A DNA stretch of 64,000 nt from Algihabitans albus (GCF_003572205.1 NZ_QXNY01000001.1:186001-250000); one strand, 5' to 3'. Shown: positions 25,070 through 33,775, numbered from the stretch's first letter. Translations and numbers: made by a program. Notes: generated by a model from the sequence alone, not told the origin.

Positions 25070-25966
25070 ATGACGACCCTGGAGCAAACCGGCGAGGCGA
25101 AGCGGTTGGCGGCCACCCTGGCGGGCGGCATCGCCGTTCTGCTCTGGTCGCTGCTCGCGCTCTTCACCACCTGGGCCTCGGGCATCCCGCCCTTTCAGCT
25201 CGTCTCCCTCTGTTTCAGCGTCGCGGCGCTGATCGGCTTCGGCGTCATGGCCCGCAAGGGTCGGGCCGGCTGGCGCAGCTTGCGGCAGCCGGCCGGCGCC
25301 TGGGCATTGGGCACCTTCGGGCTCTTCGGTTACCACTTCTTCTACTTCATGGCGCTGGGCAATGCGCCCGCCGTCGAGGCCGGACTGATCGCCTATCTCT
25401 GGCCGCTGTTGATCGTCGTCTTTTCGGCCCTGCTGCCCGGAGAGCGCCTGCGCTGGTTCCATCTGGCCGGGGCGCTGTTGGCCCTTGCCGGCGCCGCCCT
25501 GCTGGTCACCAAGGGCCAGGGCCTCACCTTCGACGCGCGCTACAGCCTGGGCTATCTCGCGGCCATCGCCTGCGCGCTGACCTGGTCCACCTACTCGGTG
25601 GCCAACCGCCGCTTCGGCAGCGTGCCGACCGAGACGGTGGCCGGCTTCTGCGCCGCCGCCGCCCTGCTCGGCTTCATCAGCCACGGTCTGTTCGAGACCT
25701 GGGTGACGCCGACGATCGGCCAGTGGGGCGCGATCCTGCTGCTCGGCCTCGGCCCGGTCGGCGCCGCCTTCTTCGTTTGGGACTACGGCACCAAACACGG
25801 CCACATCCAGGCGCTCGGGGCCTTCGCCTATGCCGCGCCGCTGCTCTCCACACTGCTGCTGATCGCCTTCGGCCAGGCGACGGCGACCTGGAGCGTCGCC
25901 CTGGCCTGCGTGCTGATCGTCGGCGGCGCCGTCCTGGCCTCCCTCGACCTGCTGCGGCGGCGGTGA
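25070..25966 (+). CDS. EamA-family DMT transporter (YddG-like)
   Basis: The product has 298 residues with ten hydrophobic helices in two EamA repeats. The segment LFGYHFFYFMALGNAPAVEAGLIAYLWPLLIV and the later ITWSTYSVANRRF-like region resemble YddG, an exporter of aromatic amino acids and related compounds. The ATG at 25070 follows the AhpD-like gene closely. Although the second DMT gene at 19400 has the same fold, the two are not close copies. The substrate is inferred only from resemblance. Confidence 0.85.
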   Translation: MTTLEQTGEAKRLAATLAGGIAVLLWSLLALFTTWASGIPPFQLVSLCFSVAALIGFGVMARKGRAGWRSLRQPAGAWALGTFGLFGYHFFYFMALGNAPAVEAGLIAYLWPLLIVVFSALLPGERLRWFHLAGALLALAGAALLVTKGQGLTFDARYSLGYLAAIACALTWSTYSVANRRFGSVPTETVAGFCAAAALLGFISHGLFETWVTPTIGQWGAILLLGLGPVGAAFFVWDYGTKHGHIQALGAFAYAAPLLSTLLLIAFGQATATWSVALACVLIVGGAVLASLDLLRRR

Positions 25967-25980
25967 GGCGGGCCGCGCTT

Positions 25981-26000
25981 CACCCTGAGCTTGTCGAAAG
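25981..26000. repeat. Dispersed intergenic repeat motif (CCCTGAGCTTGTCGAA type)
   Basis: The core CCCTGAGCTTGTCGAA just after the transporter stop is a short motif that recurs between genes in many proteobacterial genomes. Only one copy was noticed in this window. Confidence 0.5.
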
Positions 26001-26047
26001 GCGACGGCCAGCCGCCGGCAGGCGTCTCCAGCGCTAACTCGCCGCTC

Positions 26048-26479
26048 TCACCCACCCCGTGGCGTCGGTCGCCAGTCCGGTGGCGCCAGTTCGAAGCCGG
26101 CCAAGTCGAAGGCGGGGGAGACCGTGCAGCCGACAAGGGTCCAGGCACCGAGGCTCTCGGCTGTCTGCCAGGCGCCCGCCGGCACCACGCGCAGCGGCCG
26201 CTGGCGGGCCGCGAGGTCGGGGCCCAGATAACTGGCGCTGGCGTCGTGGCCGTTCTCGCTGATCGTCAAAACCAGAGGCGACCCGGCATACCAGTGCCAG
26301 ATCTCAACCGCATCGACCCGGTGCCAGGCGCTGACCTCGCCCGCCTGCAGCAGAAAATAGATGGCCGTGGCGGCACCCCGCGCTCCATCCGGCGGGCTGT
26401 CGCGATAGACTTCGACGTAGTGGCCGCCCTCGGGGTGTGGCTGCATGCCGAGGGTGGCAACGATCTGCTCGGCTGTCAT
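26048..26479 (-). CDS. Cupin-fold protein, DUF985 family
   Basis: The product has 143 residues. The N-terminus (LGMQPHPEGGHYVEVYRD) and AIYFLLQAGEVSAWHRVDAVEIWHWYAG segment are typical of DUF985 cupins. His residues in AWHRVD and WHWY could bind a metal. The function of the family is not established; sugar or small-molecule binding has been suggested. The ATG at 26479 overlaps the gloB stop in a TGATG arrangement, so the two are cotranscribed and coupled. The open frame far upstream lies inside gloB in another frame. Confidence 0.85.
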   Translation of the reverse strand: MTAEQIVATLGMQPHPEGGHYVEVYRDSPPDGARGAATAIYFLLQAGEVSAWHRVDAVEIWHWYAGSPLVLTISENGHDASASYLGPDLAARQRPLRVVPAGAWQTAESLGAWTLVGCTVSPAFDLAGFELAPPDWRPTPRGG

Positions 26480-27249
26480 CAGAAGGCGTCCTTGCGCGCC
26501 CGGACCTCGGCGAAGACGGTGACGGGATCGGCGCCGACCAGACCGATTTGAGCGGCCAGCTCCGGTGCATCGGCCCGCAGGAAGGGGTTTGTGGCTAGCT
26601 CCTCGCCCAAGGTCGAGGGGACCGTCGGCGTACCGGCGGCACGCAGACGGTCGATCTCCCCCGACCGCGCCTTGAGCCGGGCGTTCGCCCCGTCGACCGT
26701 CAGCGCGAAGCGGGCGTTGGCCTGGGTATACTCGTGAGCGCAGTAGACCCGGGCGCTTGGCGGCAGAGCCTTCAGCTTGGACAGAGAATTCCACATCTGC
26801 TGCGGCGTGCCTTCGAACAGCCGGCCGCAGCCCAATGCGAAGAGGGTATCGCCGCAGAAGAGGGCGTCGCTCTCGGCGAACCAGTAGGCGATATGGCCGC
26901 GTGTATGGCCCGGCACGAAGAAAACCTCGGCCTGCGCTTCGCCGAGACGGTAGCTGTCGCCCTCGTCGACCTCCACGTCGATGCCGGGGATGCGGCCCCG
27001 GTCGGCCTTGGGACCAACGATGGTACAGCCGGTGGCGCGCTGGATCTCCAGATTGCCGCCGACATGGTCGCCGTGGTGATGGGTGTTGAGAATGTGAGTA
27101 ATCCGCCAGCCCAGGCGCTCGGCCGCGGCCAGGATCGGCGGCGCCACGGCCGGATCGACCACTGCCGTGGCGCCGCTGACGCGGCAGCGCGCCAGGTAGA
27201 CATAGTTGTCGTTCAGCACAGGAATCTGATGAACATCGAGTTGAGACAT
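26479..27249 (-). CDS. gloB: Hydroxyacylglutathione hydrolase (glyoxalase II)
   Basis: The product has 256 residues. The metallo-beta-lactamase motif THHHGDHVGG binds two metal ions, with further ligands in VPGHTRGHIAYWF, CGDTLFALGCGRLFEG and CAHEYT. A C-terminal helical domain (NPFLRADAPELA) binds glutathione conjugates. The enzyme hydrolyses S-lactoylglutathione in methylglyoxal detoxification. The ATG at 27249 begins the conserved LDVHQIPVLNDNYVYL; a GTG five codons earlier is possible. The divergent neighbour encodes a methyltransferase-like protein, a common partner of gloB in alphaproteobacteria. Confidence 0.93.
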   Translation of the reverse strand: MSQLDVHQIPVLNDNYVYLARCRVSGATAVVDPAVAPPILAAAERLGWRITHILNTHHHGDHVGGNLEIQRATGCTIVGPKADRGRIPGIDVEVDEGDSYRLGEAQAEVFFVPGHTRGHIAYWFAESDALFCGDTLFALGCGRLFEGTPQQMWNSLSKLKALPPSARVYCAHEYTQANARFALTVDGANARLKARSGEIDRLRAAGTPTVPSTLGEELATNPFLRADAPELAAQIGLVGADPVTVFAEVRARKDAF

Positions 27250-27424
27250 CGCCTGCGGCCTCACTTGTTCCTAAATACACGTGGGCATAGTACCCAAGAG
27301 CAGAGTATCCGAGCCTGTCCCTCGGACCCGCCCCGGCCGCCAAGCTAACACTGGAGCCAAGCGGGTCAAACGGAAGCCTGAGGCACGGGTATCGCACGAC
27401 AGAGGGGCACCGGACCGGACCGCG

Positions 27425-28180
27425 ATGTGGCAAGACGTGATCGATCTGCACGGATTCTATCAGACCCGGACCGGCCAGGTGGCGCGCCATCTGATTCGTC
27501 ACTCGGTACGCCAGATGTGGCCCGACGTACAGGGTCAGGCGCTGCTTGGCCTCGGCTTCGCCAGCCCCTACCTGCGCCAGTTCCGGCAGGAGGCGGAGCG
27601 TGTGCTCGCCTTCATGCCGGCGCCCCAGGGCGTGATGCATTGGCCCGCCGAAGGCCCCTACGTGACCTCCCTGGTGGACGAGACCGAGTTGCCGCTGCAG
27701 GACTATTCGGTGGACCGGGTTCTGATCGTCCACGGCATCGAGAACTCCGATTATCTGAAGCATATGCTGAGCGAGGTCTGGCGGGTGCTGACCGGACAGG
27801 GACGGCTGCTGGTGGTGGTACCCAACCGCCGCAGTATCTGGGCCAGGCTGGAGCGCACGCCGCTTGGCCACGGGCACCCTTATAGCCCGACTCAGCTCAA
27901 ACGCCTGCTGCGGGACAACCTCTTCGTTCCCCAGCGCCATCAGCACGCCCTCTTCATTCCGCCCACGCGCTCGCAGACGCTGCTGCGCTCGGCCACCGCC
28001 TGGGAGCGGGCAGGCCAGCGCTGGTTTCCGCAGATCGGCGGCGTGAATCTGATCGAGGCAAGCAAGCAGCTCTACGCCCCGACACCGCTGCGGGCCGCGG
28101 AACGCAGCCGCCGCAGCGTCCTGGTCGGCGTTCCCCAGGTCGCGGCGACCTTCGCTCCCGCGAAACGCACAAGCAGCTGA
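27425..28180 (+). CDS. Methyltransferase-domain protein (class I SAM fold)
   Basis: The product has 251 residues. The segment MWQDVIDLHGFYQTRTGQVARHLI starts the protein and is conserved in a family often divergent from gloB in alphaproteobacteria. The glycine-rich motif is modified (ALLGLGFASPYL instead of G-x-G-x-G), but the later ENSDYLKHMLSEVWRVLTGQGRLLVVVPNRRSIWARLE matches the C-terminal half of the methyltransferase_11 fold. Whether SAM is bound is uncertain. The ATG at 27425 is preferred over an in-frame start 48 codons upstream, whose extra residues are Arg-rich and unlike the family. Confidence 0.8.
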   Translation: MWQDVIDLHGFYQTRTGQVARHLIRHSVRQMWPDVQGQALLGLGFASPYLRQFRQEAERVLAFMPAPQGVMHWPAEGPYVTSLVDETELPLQDYSVDRVLIVHGIENSDYLKHMLSEVWRVLTGQGRLLVVVPNRRSIWARLERTPLGHGHPYSPTQLKRLLRDNLFVPQRHQHALFIPPTRSQTLLRSATAWERAGQRWFPQIGGVNLIEASKQLYAPTPLRAAERSRRSVLVGVPQVAATFAPAKRTSS

Positions 28181-28271
28181 CGGATCTTTACGGCCATCCT
28201 TCCTCGGAACAGCCTGAAAACAGCCTCGCGTGGCGCAAGGCGCGGGACCCGGATTGACTCCACCACCCTTT

Positions 28272-28289
28272 GAATACAGTATTCTGAAT
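28272..28289 (+). promoter_or_regulatory. Candidate operator of the GntR regulator
   Basis: A perfect palindrome GAATAC-A-GTATTC (28272-28284) runs directly into a second half-site TGAAT (28285-28289). It lies 24-36 bases before the regulator start in otherwise GC-rich DNA, where an autoregulatory site would be expected. Confidence 0.5.
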
Positions 28290-28307
28290 AGGCCATTCGA
28301 GGATACA

Positions 28308-29057
28308 ATGAAGCCGATTTCGACCCAGCCGCAGCTTGCCGACCAAGTCTATACGGCGCTGCTGGATGCCATAGGCAGCGGCCAGTTGACGCCCGGCTTG
28401 CCGCTGGTTCAGGAACGCTTGGCTGCGGAGCTGAACGTCTCGCGCCAGCCGGTTGTCCAAGCCTTGCTGCTTCTGAAAACGCAAGGATTCGTTGAAGCAA
28501 CGGGACGACGCGGACTTCAGGTTGCGCGCCTGAATCCTCAAGCGGCCCGCCGGGTCTATGCCGTACGTGGTGCACTGGACCGACTCGCTGCGCGTGCGGC
28601 CGCCCAGGCCGTCGCCGAAGACAATGCGGCACGGCAGCGTACAGACGTACGCCTGCAGGCTCTCATAGAAAATGGCCGCCGCGCCATCGCATACGGCAAA
28701 GACGTACAGGGCACGAGCAGGCAAGCGGTGGGTATGCAGAAGACGGACGTGCAGGCTTCAATGCCCGCATTGATCGAGGCGGACATCGCCTTCCACCAGG
28801 CGATCTACGACCTGGCCGACAATCCATTGATTGCCCAGTCGGCCGAAGTGCATTGGTTTCACATCCGGCGGATCATGGGCGCGGTGCTGCGCGATCACGA
28901 ACAGCGCGACACCGTCTGGCGCGAGCATGAGGGGATCGCCGAGAGCATCCTGTCGGGAGACGTGGAGCGGGCCGGCCGGTTGGCCGAGGCCCATGTCGAG
29001 AAGGCGGCCGAGATGCTGATCGGTCGCCTGGAAGACCGTATGGCGCTCACCGCGTGA
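28308..29057 (+). CDS. GntR-family transcriptional regulator (FCD-type)
   Basis: The product has 249 residues. An N-terminal winged helix of GntR type (QVYTALLDAIGSGQLTPG, LAAELNVSRQPVVQALLLLKTQGFVEATGRRGLQV) is followed by an all-helical ligand domain of FCD/FadR type. That domain includes DIAFHQAIYDLADNP and REHEGIAESILSGD, with His residues (FHQAI, HWFHIRR, AEAHV) placed for a metal site. FCD regulators respond to organic acids or amino-acid derivatives. The gene leads a cluster of dioxygenase, oxidoreductases and an OCD-like enzyme, which it probably controls. The ATG at 28308 follows GAGGATACA. Confidence 0.88.
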   Translation: MKPISTQPQLADQVYTALLDAIGSGQLTPGLPLVQERLAAELNVSRQPVVQALLLLKTQGFVEATGRRGLQVARLNPQAARRVYAVRGALDRLAARAAAQAVAEDNAARQRTDVRLQALIENGRRAIAYGKDVQGTSRQAVGMQKTDVQASMPALIEADIAFHQAIYDLADNPLIAQSAEVHWFHIRRIMGAVLRDHEQRDTVWREHEGIAESILSGDVERAGRLAEAHVEKAAEMLIGRLEDRMALTA

Positions 29058-29172
29058 ACGTCGGAGCCGAAAGGCGGTCGGGCAAGGAGCGGCAGATGCG
29101 GGCCCGTTCCCGCCAAAAAGGGCCAACGAAGGCAACCCGACCAAGACTAACGAACCCGCCGGAGGACACGCC

Positions 29173-29970
29173 ATGAGACTCACCGCCGAACAGCTCGAGA
29201 CCTTCGACCGCGAGGGTTACCTGTTCCTGCCGAACGTCTTCTCGCCGGAGGAGATCGGCCTGCTGCGCGAAGAGGCACGGAACATCTACGCCACCGACCG
29301 CGAGGAGGTCTGGCGCGAGTCCTCCGGCGTCGCCCGCACCGCCTTTGCCGCCCATACCTACAACGAAGCCTTCCGGCGCCTCGGCGCGCATCCGCGGCTG
29401 GTCGAGCCGGTCACGCAGTTGCTGGACGGTCCGGTCTACATGCATCAGTTCAAGATCAACGCCAAGGCCGCTTTCGACGGCGAGGTCTGGCAGTGGCACC
29501 AGGACTTCGGCACCTGGCACCGCGACGACGAGATGCCTGAACCGCGCGCGATGAACATCGCCCTCTTCCTGGACGAGGTGACGCCGGTCAATGGCCCGCT
29601 GATGTTCATTCCCCGCAGCCACAAGGAGGGCACTCAGGCCGCCGGTCACGACCTGGAGACCACCTCCTACCCGCTCTGGACCCTCGACCGCGCGACCGTC
29701 ACCCGCCTGGCCGAGCAGGGCGGGATCGTCGCGCCGACCGGCGCCGCCGGCTCCCTGTTGATGTTCCACGCCAACCTGGTGCATGCCAGCCCGTCGAACA
29801 TCAGCCCCTGGGACCGCACGATCGTCTATCTCTCGCTTTGTCACGTGGAGAACCACATCCGCAAGTTCACCCGCAAGGACTGGATCGCCCACCGCGACTT
29901 CACGCCGATCCAGCCTCTGGCCGACAGTTGCCTGAGCGAGATGGCCGGCAAGCACGCGGCGGCGGAGTAA
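29173..29970 (+). CDS. Phytanoyl-CoA dioxygenase (PhyH/EctD-like) family protein
   Basis: The product has 265 residues. It has the Fe(II) facial triad His109 and Asp111 in WQWHQDFGTWHRDD and His204 in NLVHASPSN, with Arg215 likely binding 2-oxoglutarate. The HQDFGTWHRDDEMPEPRAMN stretch resembles ectoine hydroxylase and related amino-acid hydroxylases more than fatty-acyl enzymes. It would hydroxylate an amino-acid-like substrate using O2 and 2-oxoglutarate. A GGAGGA site precedes the ATG, and the next gene starts four bases after the stop. The substrate is unknown; the gene set around it points to an N-substituted or cyclic amino acid. Confidence 0.88.
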   Translation: MRLTAEQLETFDREGYLFLPNVFSPEEIGLLREEARNIYATDREEVWRESSGVARTAFAAHTYNEAFRRLGAHPRLVEPVTQLLDGPVYMHQFKINAKAAFDGEVWQWHQDFGTWHRDDEMPEPRAMNIALFLDEVTPVNGPLMFIPRSHKEGTQAAGHDLETTSYPLWTLDRATVTRLAEQGGIVAPTGAAGSLLMFHANLVHASPSNISPWDRTIVYLSLCHVENHIRKFTRKDWIAHRDFTPIQPLADSCLSEMAGKHAAAE

Positions 29971-29974
29971 GCTC

Positions 29975-31306
29975 ATGAATCTCGCCATGCTCGCCGCCGC
30001 CCGCGCCGACACCGGCAAGGGCCCCGTCAAGGTCGGCCTGATCGGGGCCGGGAAGTTCGGTTCCATGTTCCTCAGTCAGGCGCCGACCACGGCCGGACTC
30101 TCCGTCACCGTCATCGCCGACCTGGCGCCGCCCCGCGCCAAGGCCGCCTGCGCCGCCGTCGGCTGGACGGAGGAGCGCAGGAGCGCCACCGCCTTCGTGG
30201 AGTCCGGCCTGGAGCTGATCGCCCGCGACGACGTCGAGGTGGTGGTCGATGCCACCGGCCACCCGGCCGCCGGCATCGCCCATGCGCTGGCCGCCGCCGA
30301 GCAGGGCAAGCATATCGTCATGGTCAACGTCGAGGCCGACGTACTGGCGGGTCCGCTGCTGGCGGAAACCTGCAGACATGCCGGCGTCGTCTACTCCATG
30401 GCCTACGGCGATCAGCCGGCCTTGACCTGCGAACTGGTCGACTGGGCGCGCGCCTGCGGCTTTTCCGTCGCCGCCGCCGGCAAGGGCACCAAGTACCTGC
30501 CGAGCTATCATGCCTCCACGCCCGAGACCGTGTGGCCGCACTACGGCCTCACGCCGGAGCAGGCTGCGGCGGCGGGCATGAACCCGCAGATGTTCAACTC
30601 CTTCCTCGATGGCACCAAGTCGGGCATCGAGATGGCGGCCATCGCCAACGGCACCGGGCTGACGCCCGCACCCGAGGGCTTGGCCTTTCCGCCCTGCGGC
30701 GTCGACGATCTGGCCCAGGTGCTGCGTCCCCGCGACGCCGGCGGCCAGCTGCAACACTCTGGGCAAGTGGAGGTGGTCTCCAGCCTGGAGCGCGACGGCC
30801 GCCCGGTCTTCCGGGACCTGCGCTGGGGCGTCTACGTGGTGCTGGAGGCGCCCAACGACTATGCCGCCGCCTGCTTCCGCCAGTACGGAATGAACACCGA
30901 CGACAGCGGACGCTACGCCGCCATGTACAAGCCCTTCCACCTGATCGGGCTGGAGCTGAACGTCTCGATCCTCTCCGCCGCCCTGCGCGGCGAGGCCACC
31001 GGCCAGGCGACCGGTTTTCGCGGCGACGTCGCCGCGACCGCCAAGCGCGCACTCAAGGCCGGCGAGACACTGGACGGCGAAGGCGGTTACTGCGTCTGGG
31101 GCAAACTGCTGCCCGCCGGCGCCTCCCTGGCCCAGGGCGCGCTGCCCATCGGGCTCGCCCACGGTGTGACGCTGACGCGCGACATCCCGGAAGGCGGCGT
31201 CGTCGGCTGGGCCGATGTGCAGGTCGAGGAGACGTCCCAGGCCGTACAGGTGCGCCGCGAGATGGAGCGGCGCTTCGCCCCCGCGGAGGCGAAGGCGGCG
31301 GAGTAA
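29975..31306 (+). CDS. NAD(P)-binding oxidoreductase with C-terminal SAF domain
   Basis: The product has 443 residues. A Rossmann motif (KVGLIGAGKFGSMFLSQA) is followed by a homoserine-dehydrogenase-like fold (VVVDATGHPAAGIAHALAAAEQGKHIVMVNVEADVL). A second domain has KGTKYLPSYHAS and MNPQMFNSFLDGTKSGIEMAAI, and the C-terminus from about residue 365 is a SAF-like domain (GETLDGEGGYCVWGKLLPA, LAHGVTLTRDIPEGGVV). The family is widespread but its reaction is not well defined; several members sit in sugar-acid or amino-acid catabolic loci. It is tightly coupled to the PhyH gene. A convergent oxidase gene ends two bases after its stop. Confidence 0.85.
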   Translation: MNLAMLAAARADTGKGPVKVGLIGAGKFGSMFLSQAPTTAGLSVTVIADLAPPRAKAACAAVGWTEERRSATAFVESGLELIARDDVEVVVDATGHPAAGIAHALAAAEQGKHIVMVNVEADVLAGPLLAETCRHAGVVYSMAYGDQPALTCELVDWARACGFSVAAAGKGTKYLPSYHASTPETVWPHYGLTPEQAAAAGMNPQMFNSFLDGTKSGIEMAAIANGTGLTPAPEGLAFPPCGVDDLAQVLRPRDAGGQLQHSGQVEVVSSLERDGRPVFRDLRWGVYVVLEAPNDYAAACFRQYGMNTDDSGRYAAMYKPFHLIGLELNVSILSAALRGEATGQATGFRGDVAATAKRALKAGETLDGEGGYCVWGKLLPAGASLAQGALPIGLAHGVTLTRDIPEGGVVGWADVQVEETSQAVQVRREMERRFAPAEAKAAE

Positions 31307-31308
31307 GA

Positions 31309-32451
31309 CTAAGCCACCATCTCCTCGCCAGCGGCCCAGCGGGCGAAGCTCTCGAACGCGAGACCGCCCGTCGCGGTCGCGGCCAGGCGCTCGCCCATCA
31401 AGGCGCCGAACTTGAACATATGTCCGGTGCAGCCGGTGATGGCGGTCAGGCAACCCTCGCGGTGGGTCAGGAACCGCTCCCGGTCGTGGCTGACGGCATA
31501 GGGACAGGTCTTGTAGCCGACGACACGGTAGTCGGCCCCGTCGGTCAGGATCTCACGAAAGGGGGCGAGGAGCGCCTCGGCCTCCTGGTAGCTGCCCGCC
31601 TCCAGGGCATCGGGGTCGCAGGCCCGGCGCGCGGCGACGGCACCCAGTTTGAGGCGCGTACCGGCGACCGGCGGGCAACCGTAGCTGTCGAGCGCGGTCG
31701 GGAACTGCAGGATGGCCGGTGCGTCCGCCCAGGCCGCCGCCTGGCTCTTGGGCGGCGTCAGAAAGACCACGAATTGGCGTTGCGGCGTCTGACGTTCCGC
31801 CAGGGCCGGCACCAGCTTGCCGGTCCAGGCACCCGCCGCGACCACGATGGCGTCGCCCAACGCGATCTGCCCGTCAGCCAGACGGACCGCCCCGGCTTCG
31901 GGGTCGATATCGATCGCTCGCGTCTCGGGAAAGAGGTCGACGCCCTCGCGCCGCAGCCAACCGGCCAGGTGCCCGATGATCTTGTCGGCAAGTAGAATGC
32001 CGCCGGGCCGCGAGAGCAGTCCCCAAGCGCCGTCCGGAATTCGGAAGTAGGGGCAGAGCTCGCCGAGCTGCAGGGCATCGAGCCGTTCATGGTCGAGCTT
32101 CAGATCGCGCAGGGTCGCCAAGGACGCAGCCCAGTGGTCGCCCTCCTCCTGCGGCTGCAGCGAGATGCCGAGCGCAGCGGTCTCGACATAGTGCTGCCGG
32201 CCGAGATCGGCCCAGAGCCGATTCCAGGCGCCGTAAGCGTCACTCACCATGCGGGTGTAACCGCGCTCCGCGCCGTAGGGCGCGCGGATCAGCCGGTGCT
32301 GATCGTGGGAGGCGCCGCCGGGATTGGGCAGCGGCCCCGCCTCGAACAGCAGCGGCTCGTGCCCGGCCTTGGCCAACGCCCAGGCCGTCGAGAGGCCGAC
32401 GACGCCGCCTCCGATTACAAGAACGCGTAAAGGCTTCGCTCCCTCCGTCAT
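31309..32451 (-). CDS. FAD-dependent amine oxidase (monomeric sarcosine oxidase-like, DAO family)
   Basis: The product has 380 residues. The FAD-binding VLVIGGGVVGLSTAWALAKAGH opens the protein, and IVVAAGAWTGKLVPAL is the second dinucleotide element. Cys316 in YKTCPY aligns with the Cys that binds FAD covalently in monomeric sarcosine oxidase, and the GCTGHMFKFGALMG segment is the matching C-terminal loop. Such enzymes oxidise secondary or N-methyl amino acids to imines, releasing hydrogen peroxide. The stop of this gene overlaps nothing, but its start overlaps the OCD-like gene stop by four bases, so the two are cotranscribed. Confidence 0.88.
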   Translation of the reverse strand: MTEGAKPLRVLVIGGGVVGLSTAWALAKAGHEPLLFEAGPLPNPGGASHDQHRLIRAPYGAERGYTRMVSDAYGAWNRLWADLGRQHYVETAALGISLQPQEEGDHWAASLATLRDLKLDHERLDALQLGELCPYFRIPDGAWGLLSRPGGILLADKIIGHLAGWLRREGVDLFPETRAIDIDPEAGAVRLADGQIALGDAIVVAAGAWTGKLVPALAERQTPQRQFVVFLTPPKSQAAAWADAPAILQFPTALDSYGCPPVAGTRLKLGAVAARRACDPDALEAGSYQEAEALLAPFREILTDGADYRVVGYKTCPYAVSHDRERFLTHREGCLTAITGCTGHMFKFGALMGERLAATATGGLAFESFARWAAGEEMVA

Positions 32452-33383
32452 GCCCGCTCGACCGTCAACTGCGCCGCGGCCAGATCCTCGAGCGCGCTGC
32501 CGGTCGACTTGAACAGCGTGATCTGATCGTAGAAGCGCCGGCCGGCCCGCTCGCCACGGGTCAGCTCGAAGAGATCGGCGGCCAGGTCCGCCGGGTCGAA
32601 AGCGCCCGCTGCGATCGCCTGCAGGAGATCGCCGCCCTCGGACAGCGCGCCCTCGCGCGTGTCGACGAAGACCCGCGCGCGGCGGAAGACCTCAGAGTCG
32701 GTTTCCCGCATCTCGGGACGGAAGGCCCCGACCAGGTCGAGATGCTGTCCGGGGGACAGCCAGTCGCCACGCACCAGAGGTTCGTTCGACAGCGTGGCGC
32801 AAGAGACGACGTCGGCGCCCCGCACGGCGCCTTCCAGGTCGTCGGTGGCGTCCACAGCGACGTTCTTGAGTTTGATCGACTTGGCCAGCCGTTGCGCCTT
32901 GGCCGGCGTCCGGCCCCAGACCAGGATCTCGCGGATCGAGCGCACCGCGGCATGCGCCGCGATCAGGTGCGGCGCCAGTGCCCCGGTCCCGATCATCAGC
33001 AACTTGGAACTGTCGGGTCGCGAGAGATAGGCCGACGCAAGAGCGGAGGCGGCCGCCGTGCGGCGCAGGGTCAGCATGGGCCCGTCGATCAGCGCCGAGG
33101 GTGCCCCATTGCGGCCGTCGATCAGCAGATAGGCCCCCATCACCGAGGGCAAACCGCGCCCGCCGTTGCCCGGCGTCACGGTGACGATCTTGACCCCCAC
33201 GTAGCGACCGGGCTGCCAGGCCGGCATCAGAAGCAGAGTCTGCGCCGGTTCGCCGGTGATCGGGATTTCATGGTGATGGCGCAGCGGCGCCTCCGCACCG
33301 CGCCGGAAGACATCGCGAAGCCGACCGACCAGGGTTTCGAAATCCAACGCCGCCTGCACCTCGGCGGCGGAGATGACACGCAT
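32448..33383 (-). CDS. Ornithine cyclodeaminase / mu-crystallin family protein
   Basis: The product has 311 residues. It has the OCD substrate region (LLMPAWQPGRYVGVKIVTVTPGN), the conserved LTLRRTAAASALASAYLSRPDS segment and a Rossmann motif (LLMIGTGALAPHLIAAHA). Members include ornithine cyclodeaminase, alanine dehydrogenase and imine (pyrroline- or piperideine-2-carboxylate) reductases. Next to an amine oxidase that forms imines, an imine reductase or cyclic-imine role is plausible but inferred. Its start overlaps the LapA-like gene stop (TGATG) and its stop overlaps the oxidase start. Confidence 0.86.
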   Translation of the reverse strand: MRVISAAEVQAALDFETLVGRLRDVFRRGAEAPLRHHHEIPITGEPAQTLLLMPAWQPGRYVGVKIVTVTPGNGGRGLPSVMGAYLLIDGRNGAPSALIDGPMLTLRRTAAASALASAYLSRPDSSKLLMIGTGALAPHLIAAHAAVRSIREILVWGRTPAKAQRLAKSIKLKNVAVDATDDLEGAVRGADVVSCATLSNEPLVRGDWLSPGQHLDLVGAFRPEMRETDSEVFRRARVFVDTREGALSEGGDLLQAIAAGAFDPADLAADLFELTRGERAGRRFYDQITLFKSTGSALEDLAAAQLTVERA

Positions 33384-33775
33384 CAGCGTTCGCCGGTGGG
33401 CGCCGCCAGTTGGGATTGCCCGCGCGGCGGCGAGAGGCCCGGGACAGCGGCCGGAGTCATCGCGGGCGTCACCTGCCTGCGCTCGGCTTCGGTCTTCCTG
33501 GCCTTCATGCCGTCGACCTCGCGCTCCAACTCACGCACGCGTTTATGTTCGCGGCGCTTCTCGCGACGCGTCCGCCCGGCCTTCATCCAAGCCAGGAACC
33601 AACCGATCAGCACGCCCAGAGCCAAAGGCACCAGAGTCAGCAGAAACAGCGGCACCGGCAGGCGGTCGACCACCAGGTCGACCGTCACGGCCTCGTAGTT
33701 CAGGATGGCGAAGAGCACGCAGGCGGCGGCAAAGACCAGCAACACCAGCGAGACGATCAGACGAATCAAGGGCAT
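33383..33775 (-). CDS. LapA-domain (DUF1049) membrane protein
   Basis: The product has 130 residues. Two transmembrane helices (about residues 4-27 and 41-64) with the NYEAVTVDLV loop between them match the lipopolysaccharide assembly protein A domain. A basic coiled-coil follows (TRREKRREHKRVRELEREVDGM), then a Pro-rich tail. The protein is predicted to sit in the inner membrane with its C-terminus in the cytoplasm. It lies between ihfB and the accessory metabolic cluster; ihfB-lapA is a conserved pair in proteobacteria. Confidence 0.85.
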   Translation of the reverse strand: MPLIRLIVSLVLLVFAAACVLFAILNYEAVTVDLVVDRLPVPLFLLTLVPLALGVLIGWFLAWMKAGRTRREKRREHKRVRELEREVDGMKARKTEAERRQVTPAMTPAAVPGLSPPRGQSQLAAPTGER

